Shown piece by piece: positions 32,967-33,017 of a stretch of DNA of 33,017 bases. Where the stretch lies: contig JAAVHT010000081.1 in NCBI GenBank assembly GCA_014799565.1, positions 1-33,017 on the forward strand, in the 5' to 3' direction. The stretch's first letter is position 1. Every line of letters starts with the position of its first letter. This DNA comes from Clostridiales bacterium. GTDB taxonomy: Bacteria > Bacillota > Clostridia > Oscillospirales > Oscillospiraceae. The notes beneath the pieces were generated by a model that was given only the letters and a program-made list of their open reading frames with translations, was not told the origin of the DNA and made no database searches. The position numbers and the translations under genes were made by a program.

Positions 32967-33017
32967 GAAGCTCCGCTCAGTGCGAGCGAGCTTGCACCTT
33001 GTAAATTAAACAACGAA

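Overview
The window looks like chromosome of a high-GC Clostridia (Oscillospiraceae-type, e.g. the Flavonifractor/Lawsonibacter/Intestinimonas neighbourhood). The reasons are Firmicutes-style ribosome binding sites and sigma-A promoters, a T-box leader on thrS, a PadR-DUF1700/DUF4097 operon, an acetyl-type MetA and a PBSX/Xkd-like contractile phage module. The taxon is an inference from gene content; no rRNA is present to confirm it.

Layout. (1) 1-606 is the 3' end of enolase, closed by a strong terminator. (2) 729-13696 is a compact, intact, co-directional phage-like cluster: terminase small and large, decoration-like protein, major capsid, portal, prohead protease, connectors, sheath, tube, tail chaperones with a -1 frameshift site, a short acidic protein, a LysM hub protein, XkdQ-like hub, spike, gp25-like, gpJ-like and gpI-like baseplate proteins. 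It has no integrase, repressor, replication, lysis or tail-fibre gene and, most strikingly, no tape-measure gene: a 203-residue disordered acidic protein sits where a tape measure normally lies. (3) 13697-14347 is non-coding. It holds a promoter-driven structured RNA of about 290 nt ending in a terminator (my best guess is the raiA motif), a GC-rich hairpin block, and the mreB promoter. (4) 14348-18759 holds mreB, a padR-DUF1700/DUF4097-small protein operon with a palindromic operator over its promoter, and murC. (5) 18816-23780 holds a D,D-carboxypeptidase (minus), a YfhO-family membrane protein (plus) and a CNNM/CorC-type CBS transporter (minus). (6) 23959-27919 holds thrS with its T-box leader (minus) and asnB (plus). 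(7) 27960-32591, all minus: a FliB-like methylase, a membrane-bound XRE regulator, an FAD-dependent oxidoreductase and metA. (8) 32727-33017 carries three tandem strong promoters pointing out of the window, typical of an rRNA operon.

How it fits together: mreB, murC, the carboxypeptidase and possibly YfhO form a loose cell-envelope neighbourhood. The phage-like cluster carries DNA packaging, capsid and contractile baseplate parts in uninterrupted frames between housekeeping loci. It therefore resembles a domesticated particle or gene-transfer-agent-like locus more than an active prophage. The missing tape measure and host-recognition fibres make it the most unusual item here. All functional calls are from reading the translated sequence; no database search was run.
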